Shown: piece by piece, positions 54,214 through 63,818 of the stretch
Numbering within the stretch: the first letter of the stretch is position 1
How the letters are laid out: every line of letters starts with the position of its first letter
Source: Oliverpabstia intestinalis
GTDB taxonomy: Bacteria; Bacillota; Clostridia; Lachnospirales; Lachnospiraceae
DNA length: 64,000 bases
Assembly: GCF_009696065.1 (NCBI RefSeq)
Contig: NZ_VUMS01000010.1
Location: 54,860 to 118,859 of the forward strand
Direction: 5' to 3'
Made by a program: the position numbers and the translations under genes
Notes under the pieces: generated by a model
What the model was told of the DNA's origin: nothing
The model's input: only the letters and a program-made list of their open reading frames with translations
Databases searched by the model: none

Positions 54214-55461
54214 TTATTTTTCTTCAAAACTGCACAGCGCCTTCACCTGTGCCCCATAGATCGAATGATTTCCATTGACCATATATGCCAGCAGGCAGAC
54301 CACAACCAGAGGGCTCGCATTCTGGCTTCCAAAGACTTCCAGTCCGATCAGAATCGGTGCAATTACCGTGTTGGTTGCACTGCCAAATACTGCTGCATAG
54401 CCAAGGGACGCGCAGATGACCGGCGAAATTCCGAACACAGAACCAAGCACCACACCCAATGACGCACCAATGGAAAATAACGGTGTTACCTCTCCACCCT
54501 GAAATCCAATCGCGAGTGTTGCGATCGTCAGCAAAAGTTTCAGGATCCAGTCGTATCGGTAGATGGTATCGCCGGTAAAGGATGCCGTGATCAGGTTGGT
54601 TCCCAGTCCACTGTATCTTGCACTGAATAATGCCATCAATACAATTGCAAGAGGGATCGCAAGACAGCCGATCCGTACCAGTGGATTGCTGATTTTGTCT
54701 CCTGCCAGTTTCTTCGTCTTCTGCAAAAGTACAGAAAAACACCGCCCGGTCAGCCCGAACGCCAGACCGAGAATTACCAGAATAACTACATTTTTTATAT
54801 TTCCAATCTTCCAGATTTCCTGTACATCCACCGCGAATTTTTTCAGTCCCAGCAGATGTGATGTCGTGGATGCTGTATAGGACGCGATCAGTGCCGGAAG
54901 CAGCGCATCATATTCCACATAACCGGAAACCCCCACTTCCATCGCAAAAAATACTGCTGCCAGCGGTGTCTGGAACAGCCCGCCAAATCCCGCTGCCATA
55001 CCGGTAATCAGCATCACCGGTTTTGTTTCTTTGATATGGAGCCGTCTGCCCGTCTCATGCGAGAGCGTCGCACCAATCTGCACCGCCACCCCTTCCCGTC
55101 CGGCACTGCCGCCGAAAAGATGCGTGATCCACGTTCCGATCATCACCAGCGGAACGAGTGCCAGCGGTATTTCTTCCCGTTTTTTCTGTCCCACTTCGAA
55201 TACCAGTGTCATCCCCTTCAGGCTCAGACTGCTGAAACGCTGATACATCCAAACAATTGCCAGACCAGCCACCGGAAGGATCGGGAGCAGATAACGATAA
55301 TATTGCTCACGAAAATCCGAAATTGCCAGCAACCCTCTTCCGAAAATCGTGTCGACGATTCCCACGCAGATACCTACTAATACGGCAAGAATCACGTATT
55401 TCCCTTGCAGAATCCATTGTTCCTGTTTTTCTGCGGATATTCCTGTTTTCTTCTGTTTCAT
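54214..55461 (-). CDS. CLC-type fluoride/proton antiporter (EriC-F), fluoride export
   Basis: About 415 residues from the Met at 55461 (alternatives at 55482 and 55542). About ten membrane helices. The CLC motifs are GGSAGREGVAVQIG (about 118) and IGFQGGEVTPLFSIGASLG (about 318). The normal chloride motif GSGIP is missing and replaced by SSLSLKGMTL, and GREGV replaces GREGP: these are traits of the fluoride-specific CLC-F clade. A fluoride riboswitch sits upstream, which fits. Such transporters export F- in exchange for H+ and protect enolase and pyrophosphatase. The gene ends at the hairpin 54155-54200. Confidence 0.88.
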   Translation of the reverse strand: MKQKKTGISAEKQEQWILQGKYVILAVLVGICVGIVDTIFGRGLLAISDFREQYYRYLLPILPVAGLAIVWMYQRFSSLSLKGMTLVFEVGQKKREEIPLALVPLVMIGTWITHLFGGSAGREGVAVQIGATLSHETGRRLHIKETKPVMLITGMAAGFGGLFQTPLAAVFFAMEVGVSGYVEYDALLPALIASYTASTTSHLLGLKKFAVDVQEIWKIGNIKNVVILVILGLAFGLTGRCFSVLLQKTKKLAGDKISNPLVRIGCLAIPLAIVLMALFSARYSGLGTNLITASFTGDTIYRYDWILKLLLTIATLAIGFQGGEVTPLFSIGASLGVVLGSVFGISPVICASLGYAAVFGSATNTVIAPILIGLEVFGSQNASPLVVVCLLAYMVNGNHSIYGAQVKALCSFEEK

Positions 55462-55595
55462 TTCGTTTTCTCTTTCCTCCATGTTCTTCTGATTTATTTC
55501 TCCCCTGAATGAGATAAAATACGCTTCGCGAATCTGACTCATTCCCTGCATAATCAAAGTTGAACCGCCGAACTAATAACTGATAGTTCCTGTAG

Positions 55596-55690
55596 CAAAA
55601 AAGGCTGATACTCCCGTGCCATGCACAGAAGTCATCAGCCTTTTGGCGGTTTCGATCAAAAATCGTGGGAGAACCTCATTCCCGCTCTGG
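55596..55690 (-). promoter_or_regulatory. Fluoride (crcB) riboswitch with intrinsic terminator platform
   Basis: Minus strand: GGGAATGAGGTTCTCCC (P1-type hairpin core, 55683-55667), AAACCGCC, and GGCTGATGACTTCTG, matching the crcB-motif consensus in order and spacing. The last block also pairs with AGTATCAGCC and then T6 (55603-55640 stem), forming an off-switch terminator. Fluoride binding to the pseudoknot should release it. Confidence 0.88.
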
Positions 55691-55695
55691 ATGAA

Positions 55696-55725
55696 AGTAT
55701 AACAGTTTTTCCGCACGTTCGTCAA
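55696..55725 (-). promoter_or_regulatory. Sigma-A promoter of the fluoride riboswitch-CLC unit
   Basis: Minus-strand TTGACG (55725-55720), 18-base spacer, TATACT (55701-55696), leading straight into the riboswitch. Confidence 0.8.
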
Positions 55726-55768
55726 GGCAAAATCTGTTACATACACTTCTCCCTCTTATCTGTTTCTA

Positions 55769-58339
55769 TCAGAACCCCCTCTCAATTTCCCGGTTCTTCC
55801 GCATCCGCCGGAACACCCCTTCCGGGATTGCCACGCAGAGTCCGCCGAGGATCAACAGTACACCGATCAGTTCTCTCCACGGGTACACGAATTTAAAATA
55901 ACCAACCCGGCTTTTCATCACCACGGCAACCGCACCGAGCACGCCACTTCCCACCGTCAGTACCAGAACCCCGACGATCAGTCCGTAGAAAATCCCTTCC
56001 ATCCGCGTCATGTTCTTTAGCTGCCGGGTTGTCATGCCGATGCTTTGCATCACGGAAAATTCTTTTTTTCTTACCGTATATCCTGTTACGATCACATGGA
56101 AATAGTTCATTGATCCCATAAAAAGCAGCACCAGACAGAGTCCGTACATTATGATTCGACTGGACGCGATATAGGATCTGGCAGCGGACAACAGTTCTGA
56201 TTTGCTTACCAGCATCAGTGTCCGCGAATCCGAGATATAATCTCCATGGCTGCTTCCCGTCACGAACTACATATTGTAGCTGTCCACGGATTTTTCTACA
56301 GATTCCCGGATCATCGGCTCCATCGATCGGTTGACGTCCATCTCCAGTACAAAGGTCTGTACCGGCAGCTGCATCCGCTCCATCCCCTTCTCGCCCGCCA
56401 GGAAATATACGATCCCCGGTCCGTTCCAGGTTGTATCGAGTGACGGAGCCCCTTTTTCCTTGAAGTTCAGATAGCCGCAAAACTTCATATCCGCCGTCTT
56501 TTCTCCCTGCACCGTATAAGTGGAAAATGTCTCTCCCACATCCTCTCTGCCTTTTTGTGCCTCGATTCTCGAGAACAGATTATAGTGGAGCATGATTGCT
56601 CCCGTTCCTGCCTCCACACTGTCAATATCCAGACCCAGATCTTTCTCTTCATTAAACACTTTCAGTTCTTCCAGATAGGTATCACTGACCTGTTCTGCCA
56701 CAAATTCATAAAGTTTTGGAGCGGTTTCTTCTCTATTTTCCGCATTCTCCTCAGGGATTTGATTCCCTTCCAGCGTCTCTCTTCGAAGATCCAGGATTTT
56801 TTCATCCAGCTGTAACTTGCCATAACCGCCCGTTACCTTCGCCACCGTTTCCACCCCGTCAAGGCCTGTCATTTTTTCAATCAGATCTTCCGGAAAATAC
56901 GTCTCCTCCGTCGGATACTGGCTGATCGTCCCGGAGGATATATTTGTCATGATCTTAAAATCGTGGTTCTCCGCCTCGATCTGGTTGGTCATATCCGTCC
57001 CCTTCGTGATCACAACGGCAGAAAGTGCCACGCAGATCCCGAGAGTAAGCGAAACGATCGTCAGCACACACCGTTTCCGAAAACGGAACAGATTTCTCCA
57101 CGCCATCGCTTTCAGCGGATCTTTACTCTGTCGTCGGCTTTTTCTCCCGGCAGATACTTTTTCCATATACTGTATCGATTCCACGGGAGAAAGTTTTCCG
57201 ATTTTTCGGACAACACCGGCTGCTCCAAGAAACGTAACCAACATTCCAAAGCAGACAGATGCTGCCAGCATCCACGGACGAAACGCGATCATCGCGGAGG
57301 CTTTTCCCAGGCCATGCAGATACATCCTCGAAAGCAATGCGGGAATCACCGTCAGGGTAACCGCAACGCCTGCCACACTTCCCCAAAGGCATCCCAGAAC
57401 CGCTATTTTTCGGATCTGGCGGTACGCGATGCTTCGGATCTGTTTCCCGGTTGTTCCCAATGTTTTTAACAGACCGAATCTTCGGATATCTTTTCCATAG
57501 GAAATATGAAGCACATTATAGATCAACAGCCACGCAGCAAGTAGGATCACGACAGCCATCACCGCTGCGATATCATATCCGCCGACCATCTCGGTCACAG
57601 CCTCCAGATCCAGTCCGGTACCGCCGAAAAACTGCTGACTGTCATCCCGCATCGGAATATCCTGATACAGCCGGTCTTCCACCGTCTGACCATCCACAAT
57701 CCCGCTCTGTTCGATCAGTAACGTTCTCGACACTTTCGAAAGATCCAGCTGATCCAGATAGGTCTTTGAAAAATAGCCGTACGCTTTTCCCATCGAAGGA
57801 TCTACATATTCCGTATAATATCCAGACAACCGGAAATCCCCGGAGTGTTCTTCTCCCTCACTGTTCGTCATCGTCACCGGGATTACCATCCCTAGCTTCG
57901 GTTTGCTAACCCCAAGCAGCTTCAGAGCCCGCATGGACAGCATAATTTCATTCTCTTTCGTCGGATATTCTCCATGAATATCCGTATACGCCGGTTTCTG
58001 CATGTTTTCCCACGCCGTCTTGTCTAACACTGTACACAAAAAAGCGTCTGTGGCAGCAAAATCCGTTTCCATTCCCGCAGATCGGATATATGCCAGTTCC
58101 TGTATTTTCCGATACTGTTCTTCCGATGGATCCTCCAGTGTTGTGCTGGCTTTCGTTCCTCCGTTTCTTACCATCAGAAGGTAATCTGCCTGTACCTTCC
58201 CGATGGCAAGACTGAACACGCAAAATATCATCCACACAGCAAATGCTACCGTCCCGATCAGGATCCGGTTTCGTCTTTTATTTTCCTGATACTCCCGTTT
58301 TGCCAGAAGCCGCAGGATCTTCTGATTGTTATTTTTCAT
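55769..58339 (-). pseudogene. FtsX-family ABC transporter permease, broken by an in-frame amber stop
   Basis: The full reading frame of about 856 codons is continuous apart from one TAG at 56266-56264, after VEKSVDSYNM and before FVTGSSHGDYIS, both in the same frame. A Gln codon CAG changed to TAG would explain it. The N-terminal part has one helix (RILIGTVAFAVWMIFCVF), a large outer domain, and the first FtsX core (helices near 280-385) plus another helix (CVLTIVSLTLGICVALSAV, about 440). The last three helices of the second FtsX core are beyond the stop, so a truncated product should not work. Starts 11 bases inside the ATPase gene. It belongs with the upstream ATPase and two-component genes. 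Confidence 0.88.
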
Positions 58340-59009
58340 CCGAATCACCCGTCACCTTTCCATCCTCGATACGGATGATCCGTTCTGCCATCTGCGCGAT
58401 CTCTTCGTTATGTGTAACTACCAGAATCGTCTGATAAAATCTTTCCGCGCTTATTTTTAACAGTCCGATCACTTCCATCCCGGTCACTGAATCCAGATTT
58501 CCGGTCGGTTCATCTGCCAGGATCACCGCCGGTTTCGTAATCAGCGCCCGTGCGATCGCCACTCTCTGCTGCTGACCGCCGGATAACATATGCGGCATGT
58601 GATCCAGTTTTTCCGTCAGTTTCAGGCTTTCGGTAATTTCTTTCAGAAATTTCCGATCGACCTGCATCCCGTCCAGCAATAACGGCAGCGTAATATTTTC
58701 CCGGACGCTGAGTGTCGACACAAGATTATAATTCTGAAAAACAAATCCGATATTTCTTCTTCGAAAAACCGTCTTTTCTTCCCCTGACATTTCCTTCAGT
58801 GAGGTTCCCCGCACCCATACTTCTCCGCCGGTCGGCTCGTCAAGACCGCCCAGCATATGAAGCAGTGTGGTTTTTCCACTGCCCGAGGAGCCGACGATAG
58901 CCCCGAAGGTTCCTTCCGTTACAGAAAGTGAGACACCATCCAGGGCACGCACGATCCCGGATGGTGTCTGATAATATTTTTTTACCTCTTTTGTCTCAAG
59001 TATCTGCAT
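58329..59009 (-). CDS. ABC transporter ATP-binding protein (LolD/MacB type)
   Basis: 226 residues, complete. Walker [17 protein letters not shown] (about 37), Q-loop FVFQNYNLVSTL (about 90), signature [16 protein letters not shown] (about 140), Walker B VILADEPTGNLDS, and the H-loop VTHNEEIA. It would power the FtsX-type permease encoded next (11-base overlap), which is broken. No disabling change is seen in this gene, in contrast to its three module partners. The ATG is preceded by GAGGAAG. Confidence 0.93.
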   Translation of the reverse strand: MQILETKEVKKYYQTPSGIVRALDGVSLSVTEGTFGAIVGSSGSGKTTLLHMLGGLDEPTGGEVWVRGTSLKEMSGEEKTVFRRRNIGFVFQNYNLVSTLSVRENITLPLLLDGMQVDRKFLKEITESLKLTEKLDHMPHMLSGGQQQRVAIARALITKPAVILADEPTGNLDSVTGMEVIGLLKISAERFYQTILVVTHNEEIAQMAERIIRIEDGKVTGDSDEK

Positions 59010-59087
59010 CTTTCTTCCTCCTGTCGCAGTTATCTGTTCTTTTTCTCTGCTTTTCTATGATTGTAACAGCCAAAACTTACAAACTGC

Positions 59088-59940
59088 TTACACGGGAAGA
59101 AAAATCGCTACTTCCAGTCCCTGTTCTTTTCTTTTTGCTTTCATGAATCCGCCGTGGAGCGTCACGATCTCCCGGCTGATATACAGTCCCAGACCAAATC
59201 CCGGTTCTCCGGTCACTCTGCTTCCCCGGTAAAACCGCTGAAAGATCCGGTTTTCTTCTCCTTCCGGAATCCCGATGCCATCGTCGGATACCACGATTCT
59301 TGTATACATTTCATCCTGCCGCACGACGACCCGGATCTTCGAGTGTTCCGGTGCATATTTTACGCTGTTGTCCAATAGATTATAGACCGCCTCGCCAAGC
59401 CAGTTCCCATCATGCCACACTTTTGTCTCTTCCGCTCCGGTTACTTCCACTTCTATCTGCTTTTTGTTCTGCCGCTTTCTGTACCAGAAGTACCGCTGAA
59501 AATATCGTATCCGCCAGAGCATCGGTTGTTTTTTTAATCTGGATCATCTGTTGTTCCAGCCGCGCCATCTTGATAAAACTTTCTGTCAGAAAATGCAGCC
59601 GCTGTTCGGATTGTTCCAGTGCGCACAGGTATGTCCTTCCCGGCTCTCCCGATATCTTGCCCTCTAAAAGCAGTGTGTAACTCTCCACGCCCGCCAGAGG
59701 ATTCCGCATTTGATGTGCGATCTCTCCGATTAGTGCTTTCGTCTCATCCCGCTCTCTGGTAATCCGTGCTTCCACGCCCTGATTTTTCTCAGAAATCCTG
59801 CGAATCTGATAACGGATCTTTGCCGGAAGTGTATCTTCATACCCGATTTCTCCCGGCTGGATACATTCCCCGTTCAGAACCCGCTCCAGCATCCGGGAAA
59901 TCTCTTCCATCTCCTGCTGTGCTTTTCTTTTTCGAAACAT
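59088..59940 (-). pseudogene. Sensor histidine kinase, frameshifted
   Basis: Start ATG at 59940 (MFRKRKAQQEMEE), with GGAG six bases upstream. No membrane segment, so a cytosolic sensor. The H-box GEIAHQMRNPLAGVESY lies near residue 90. The frame is then lost at a run of five A (minus strand; T5 at 59461-59465): reading QKAAEQK then shifts, and the correct continuation QIEVEVTGAEE is in another frame. Removing one A restores N-box EAVYNLLDNSVKYAP, DDGIGIPEG and GFGLGLYISREI to the end. So the ATP-binding domain is cut from the His domain. Confidence 0.88.
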
Positions 59941-59941
59941 G

Positions 59942-60614
59942 TTATTCTCCAAACGTATAGCCAAGCCCAAACACATTTTTCACATACACAGGATGTGCAG
60001 GATCCGGCTCGATCTTCTTTTTCAGGCGGTTCAGCGTCACATGCAGCGTATTTTCTTCCACAAAATTCCCGCCATCATCCCAGACCTGTTCCAGAAGCAT
60101 GCGTTTTGTTACTACTTTTTTCTGATTTTGCGTAAGTACTTCCAGAATCCGTACTCTTTCGGTGTCAGCGCTACCGGCTGTCCCTGGATCCTCGCTTCTT
60201 TCCGGTCATAGTCCAGGCTGAAATCCTGATAATAAAACACCTGATTCGGCTCACCGCCTGTTCTTCGAAGCACCGCCTCGATATGTTTTAAAAGCACCGC
60301 AAATGCCACCGGTTTTACCAGGTAATCGTCCGCACCCGCATCGAATGCCTCCACAATATCCTCTTCTTCATCTCTCGCTGTCAGAAAATAGCCGGCAATT
60401 TCTCCTGCCCGCTCCTTTGCCGGCACAGTTCCACGCCGTCTCCATCCGCAAGCCCGCGGTCGATTAAAAGCAGATCCACCGGCTGTCTCTCCAGCAACCG
60501 GCGGACTTTTGTCACAGATTCAGCTGCAAATGCCTGATAGCCATGAGATGTGAGCATCTCCACCAATGCCTGCCCCAGCAGCGTGTCGTCTTCGATCACT
60601 GCAATTTTATACAT
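59942..60614 (-). pseudogene. OmpR-type response regulator, two frameshifts
   Basis: Starts MYKIAVIEDDTLLGQALVEM two bases after the dipeptidase stop, without a good ribosome site. The receiver has the acidic pair EDD and phosphoacceptor Asp in LLLIDRGLADGDG. Frame is lost near 60385 (LPAIF then stop; the continuation FLTARDEEEDIVEAFDAGAD is in another frame; a T appears deleted from a T-run) and again near 60150 (after LTPKEYG; the continuation LEVLTQNQKKVVTKRMLLEQ, the DNA-binding winged helix, returns to a third register and ends at GLGYTFGE). With both corrected a normal OmpR-type regulator results. Confidence 0.88.
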
Positions 60615-60616
60615 CT

Positions 60617-62101
60617 TTACACATCCGATCTGGCGTAACTGTTTTTCATCTGATTACTCAGTTCATACAGAACTTTTTTCAATGTCGCAGAAGCTTCTTT
60701 CTGTACCATTTCTGCCACTTTCCGATTCGCTTTGCGTTTCAGTTCCATCTGTTTTTCCGGATCTTTTTCATCAACAAGAAGTGCATCGTACTGGTTGATC
60801 AGTGCATGACTTTTTGCCAAGACATTTTCCTGATAGTGCTCCACATGGAACAGAGATTTTCCATAAGAAGCATCTGCCATCGCTGCGATCATGCGGCTGG
60901 TCCAGTAGAAGTTTTCGGTAGAGACTTCACCGGTCGTGTTGGCAAGATATTCCGGTGTCTCATCCACATCCGCATAGAACGGAACCATCGTGTTAAATGC
61001 ATTCGATGCGTAAGCCACCCATTCCAGCGTTCCAAATGCAGCTCCTCCTTCCGGGCGCATCTGGATCAGAGACATAAAATCATTTCGGTTGATACCGATC
61101 GAACGGTACGCACCGCTCATGGATTTGTCTCCATAGGACAGGTACGGATCATATGGTGTTCCCTGATAATGTGCAGATAATACATATTTTACATCTTCCG
61201 GCGTGATCTTCTTTTCCGGAACCATGCACCACGGAATGTCATCGGACAGTGATGTGTAATCGGCGTCCGGACCGTCCCAGTTTACGGAATTCGGATTCAG
61301 ATACCGTTCCATGTACCAGGCTCTCGGCGTATTGTATACATGGTCGGAATCGTCATGGCTTCCGAAGGCATCCCGAGGATTCAGAACGCCGTCCATGGAA
61401 AGATCCAGATGGTATTTCCCGATAAATTCTTTCAGGTCCGGGGAGCACATATATTCTTTCTGTTCGCCCAGCGCATCTTCCAGATCAAAGGTATCGATAC
61501 CAAGCTGGTTTGGCATCACGACATACACATCATCCGGCACTTTTCTTGCCATCCAGTGATGTCCGCCGATCGTCTCCAGCCACCAGATCTCGTCAGCATC
61601 CTGGAAAGCGATTCCGTTATTTTCATATGTGCCATACGTTTCCAGAAGCTGTCCCAGTCGGGCAACACCCTCACGGGCGCTCTTAATATAAGGAAGCACC
61701 AGGCACACGATGTCTTCCTCTCCGATACCACCCGGTACTTCTTCCTGACCGTCTTTTGCCGGCTGATATGCCACCAGCGGATCGGCGCCCTGTACACGCG
61801 GGTTGGTTGTGATCGTTTCGGTGGCTGTCATGGCTACATTTGCCTCATTGACACCGCTTGCTGCCCAGATGCCTTCTCCTTTTTCTGCATTTGGCATGGA
61901 TGTATAGCGCATCGCCTGTTCCGGCAGTTCTACTTTCACATGGGAGAGAACGGAAATATAGGTTTTCGGCTGTTCTTCCGGTGTTACCACCACGAACTTT
62001 TTCGCTGTAAAATGTCCGGATCCGGAGTCGTCGTTGCGGGCGATCATTGTGGATCCGTCGTAGGATGCTTTTTTACCTACTAAGATTGTTGTACAAGCCA
62101 T
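60617..62101 (-). CDS. C69-family dipeptidase (PepD/U34 type)
   Basis: 494 residues from the Met at 62101, giving MACTTILVGKKASYDGST. Cys3 is the predicted N-terminal nucleophile exposed after removal of Met-Ala or a short propeptide, as in the Ntn-hydrolase C69 family. Other family pieces: ARNDDSGSGHFTAKKFVV, GIWAASGVNEANVAMTATET, ADEIWWLETIGGHHWMA and YSTxxR-like RPEGGAAFGTLEWVAYA. Such enzymes cleave dipeptides in the cytosol. It has its own upstream region with hairpins and is followed after two bases by the broken response regulator. Confidence 0.92.
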   Translation of the reverse strand: MACTTILVGKKASYDGSTMIARNDDSGSGHFTAKKFVVVTPEEQPKTYISVLSHVKVELPEQAMRYTSMPNAEKGEGIWAASGVNEANVAMTATETITTNPRVQGADPLVAYQPAKDGQEEVPGGIGEEDIVCLVLPYIKSAREGVARLGQLLETYGTYENNGIAFQDADEIWWLETIGGHHWMARKVPDDVYVVMPNQLGIDTFDLEDALGEQKEYMCSPDLKEFIGKYHLDLSMDGVLNPRDAFGSHDDSDHVYNTPRAWYMERYLNPNSVNWDGPDADYTSLSDDIPWCMVPEKKITPEDVKYVLSAHYQGTPYDPYLSYGDKSMSGAYRSIGINRNDFMSLIQMRPEGGAAFGTLEWVAYASNAFNTMVPFYADVDETPEYLANTTGEVSTENFYWTSRMIAAMADASYGKSLFHVEHYQENVLAKSHALINQYDALLVDEKDPEKQMELKRKANRKVAEMVQKEASATLKKVLYELSNQMKNSYARSDV

Positions 62102-62637
62102 TTTTCTCATCTTCCCTTCTGTTTGTTTTGCTGGTTTTTATTTTAGCACATTGCTAACTTACTGTAAATCTGACCTTTTTGGTATACGGACGAAATCTTT
62201 TCGCGTACGGACGAACCCATGCCCAGGCTTCCACTCGTCAGACAACCGCTGGCAACGCAAATCTGAGCTAGCCGCTAACTGCGACTATATTCACGAGGGT
62301 CGGCTGACCCTCGCGAAAGTCTGCGTAGGTGCTGGATCTCAAAGCTTGCCCTAAACGCCCACCTACAGAACCTGCCACTGGCAGCTTCCTCCGGATGCAA
62401 TGCAACAAAGTGTTGCGCCTCACAGACCTCCCGCCACGGCTGCTGTTTCTTCTATATCTACTATTTTCCTCACAGATTTATCAGCTTTGATTCTATTTAT
62501 AATAATTTTCTCAAATTATTATAAAACCACTCTTTCTCATGAATTTATCATTATAATTATATATTTTGTTTGCACTTTCTTTTTGCAATCAAAACTTTTA
62601 TTGTTTCTGCCATTCTTTTTCTCACCTTATTTAATAG
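62102..62637. other. Hairpin-rich non-coding gap, possible RNA or mobile remnant
   Basis: The part 62180-62460 is richer in G+C than the AT-rich 62461-62637 next to it. Stems: CGAGGGTC-GGCT-GACCCTCG (62294-62313, perfect eight pairs), GTAGGTG/CACCTAC (62325-62366), CTGCC-ACT-GGCAG (62372-62384), GCAACA/TGTTGC (near 62405). TACGGACGAA is repeated at 62185 and 62206. No coding frame. It may be the long leader of the dipeptidase gene, a separate RNA or a transposon remnant. Confidence 0.45.
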
Positions 62638-63237
62638 TTATTTTTCATTTTCTTCTTTCGATGATACCTGCGTAAAACTATTGTCAGTGTTCTCGTCGGT
62701 GAGGGTCTGCTTGAGTTTTTCTACCTCCTGCGGGATATCCGGTCGGAAAGAGAGGTACCAGGTTTCGGTTTCGGTGATGTATTTTTGCCGGAAGTGTTTG
62801 CTGGTACAGAAAGCGGTTCTCAGGTTATGGAGACGGTCAGCTCCTTTTACGGCGTAGGCTATGGGGTTTTGGCGGATGCGGGTGACGTAAGTTTGCATAT
62901 CATAACCTTTTTCTTTTGTGAGCAGTTTTACCGCTTGCAGGACTTCTTCACCGGCGATGGAGCGGATCTCGTCTTCGGTAGCATCCGTGTCTTCCAGAAG
63001 ATCGTGGAACAAAGCTACAATCTGGTACTCGATATCATAACCCTCTTTTTTCAGAATATCGGCTACCGCTACCGGGTGCGTGATATACGGAGCCCCACCG
63101 ATTCTTTTCTGGGTTCCATGTTTCTCTTTTGCAAATTCATATGCTTTTTCGTATAGTGCCTGATCATATACTATCTGCTTTTCTTTTGTCCGCATCTCTT
63201 CCATAAAACTGTCCTCTTTTTCTTTTGTGTTTACCAC
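62638..63237 (-). CDS. HD-domain hydrolase of the RelA/SpoT (MESH1-like) type
   Basis: 199 residues from a GTG at 63237 with AGGAG six bases upstream; an ATG eleven codons later (also with GAGG) is possible. The HD pattern: His in GGAPYITHPVAVADIL (about 46), HD in IVALFHDLLEDTDATEDEI (about 74), and the closing Asp in VKGADRLHNLRT (about 129). The arrangement THP...HDxxED...DRLxNLRT is that of RSH hydrolase domains, so (p)ppGpp hydrolysis by a stand-alone small alarmone hydrolase is likely, though HD families are diverse. It is the natural counterpart of RelQ at 603-1430. Neighbour of a GNAT gene, 53 bases apart. Confidence 0.87.
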   Translation of the reverse strand: MVNTKEKEDSFMEEMRTKEKQIVYDQALYEKAYEFAKEKHGTQKRIGGAPYITHPVAVADILKKEGYDIEYQIVALFHDLLEDTDATEDEIRSIAGEEVLQAVKLLTKEKGYDMQTYVTRIRQNPIAYAVKGADRLHNLRTAFCTSKHFRQKYITETETWYLSFRPDIPQEVEKLKQTLTDENTDNSFTQVSSKEENEK

Positions 63238-63290
63238 TTATCTCTCCTAACGGGATAAGTATTGTTTTAATAATTTCTCACTCCTGTCGC

Positions 63291-63782
63291 TCATTTTTCC
63301 TCAATATAATCAAACGCGATCCTGTCGCTTCCGTCTCTTGTATGGATGATTCCGCACTCCTGGAATCCATACGAGTGGATGGCTCCCTGCATCGGTTTGT
63401 TATTTGCATGGGTATCGATTCTCAGATAATTGCACTTTTCTCTGCAAAAATCAAAGCACCTTCTCGCAAATCCTTTTGTAGTGCCATCAGAAGCGATTCG
63501 ATGAATCGTTCCATATTCTTTCTCACTGCGCCATGCACCCTGATAGATTACGCGATATGTAGGATCCTCTCCAATGATAAAGACAAATACCCCAACCACA
63601 TTCTCATTTTCTATGCACACATAGCAATGATCTGCTGCAATATCCTTCTCCACGATCTCCCTGGACGGATATCCCCCTTCCCACTGTGTTGGATTGCCAT
63701 TTTCTTTCATGAATTTTCTAGCCTTCACATAAATCTCCAGAATCTCCGGTATGTGTGTTTCATTTGCCTTTATAATCTTCAT
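63291..63782 (-). CDS. GNAT-family N-acetyltransferase
   Basis: 163 residues, starts MKIIKANETHIPEILEIYVKA, the usual GNAT beginning. Acetyl-CoA-binding signature around RRCFDFCREKCNYLRIDTH with the pattern RIASDGTTKGFARRCFD near residue 95 (Q/RxxGxG/A equivalent is TTKGFA). The end NNKPMQGAIHSYGFQECG is the common GNAT tail (Y/F-GF). The substrate is unknown; small-molecule or protein. Separate from the HD gene, with its own ribosome site AAGGAGATAC. Confidence 0.85.
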   Translation of the reverse strand: MKIIKANETHIPEILEIYVKARKFMKENGNPTQWEGGYPSREIVEKDIAADHCYVCIENENVVGVFVFIIGEDPTYRVIYQGAWRSEKEYGTIHRIASDGTTKGFARRCFDFCREKCNYLRIDTHANNKPMQGAIHSYGFQECGIIHTRDGSDRIAFDYIEEK

Positions 63783-63818
63783 TTTTTGTATCTCCTTAGC
63801 CTGGATTTTAATTTATTC

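Noticed and set aside
56264..56266. In-frame TAG in the permease as pyrrolysine or read-through
   Set aside because: No pylT/pylS in the window, the lineage is not known to use Pyl, and the neighbouring genes carry independent lesions, so simple loss is likelier.
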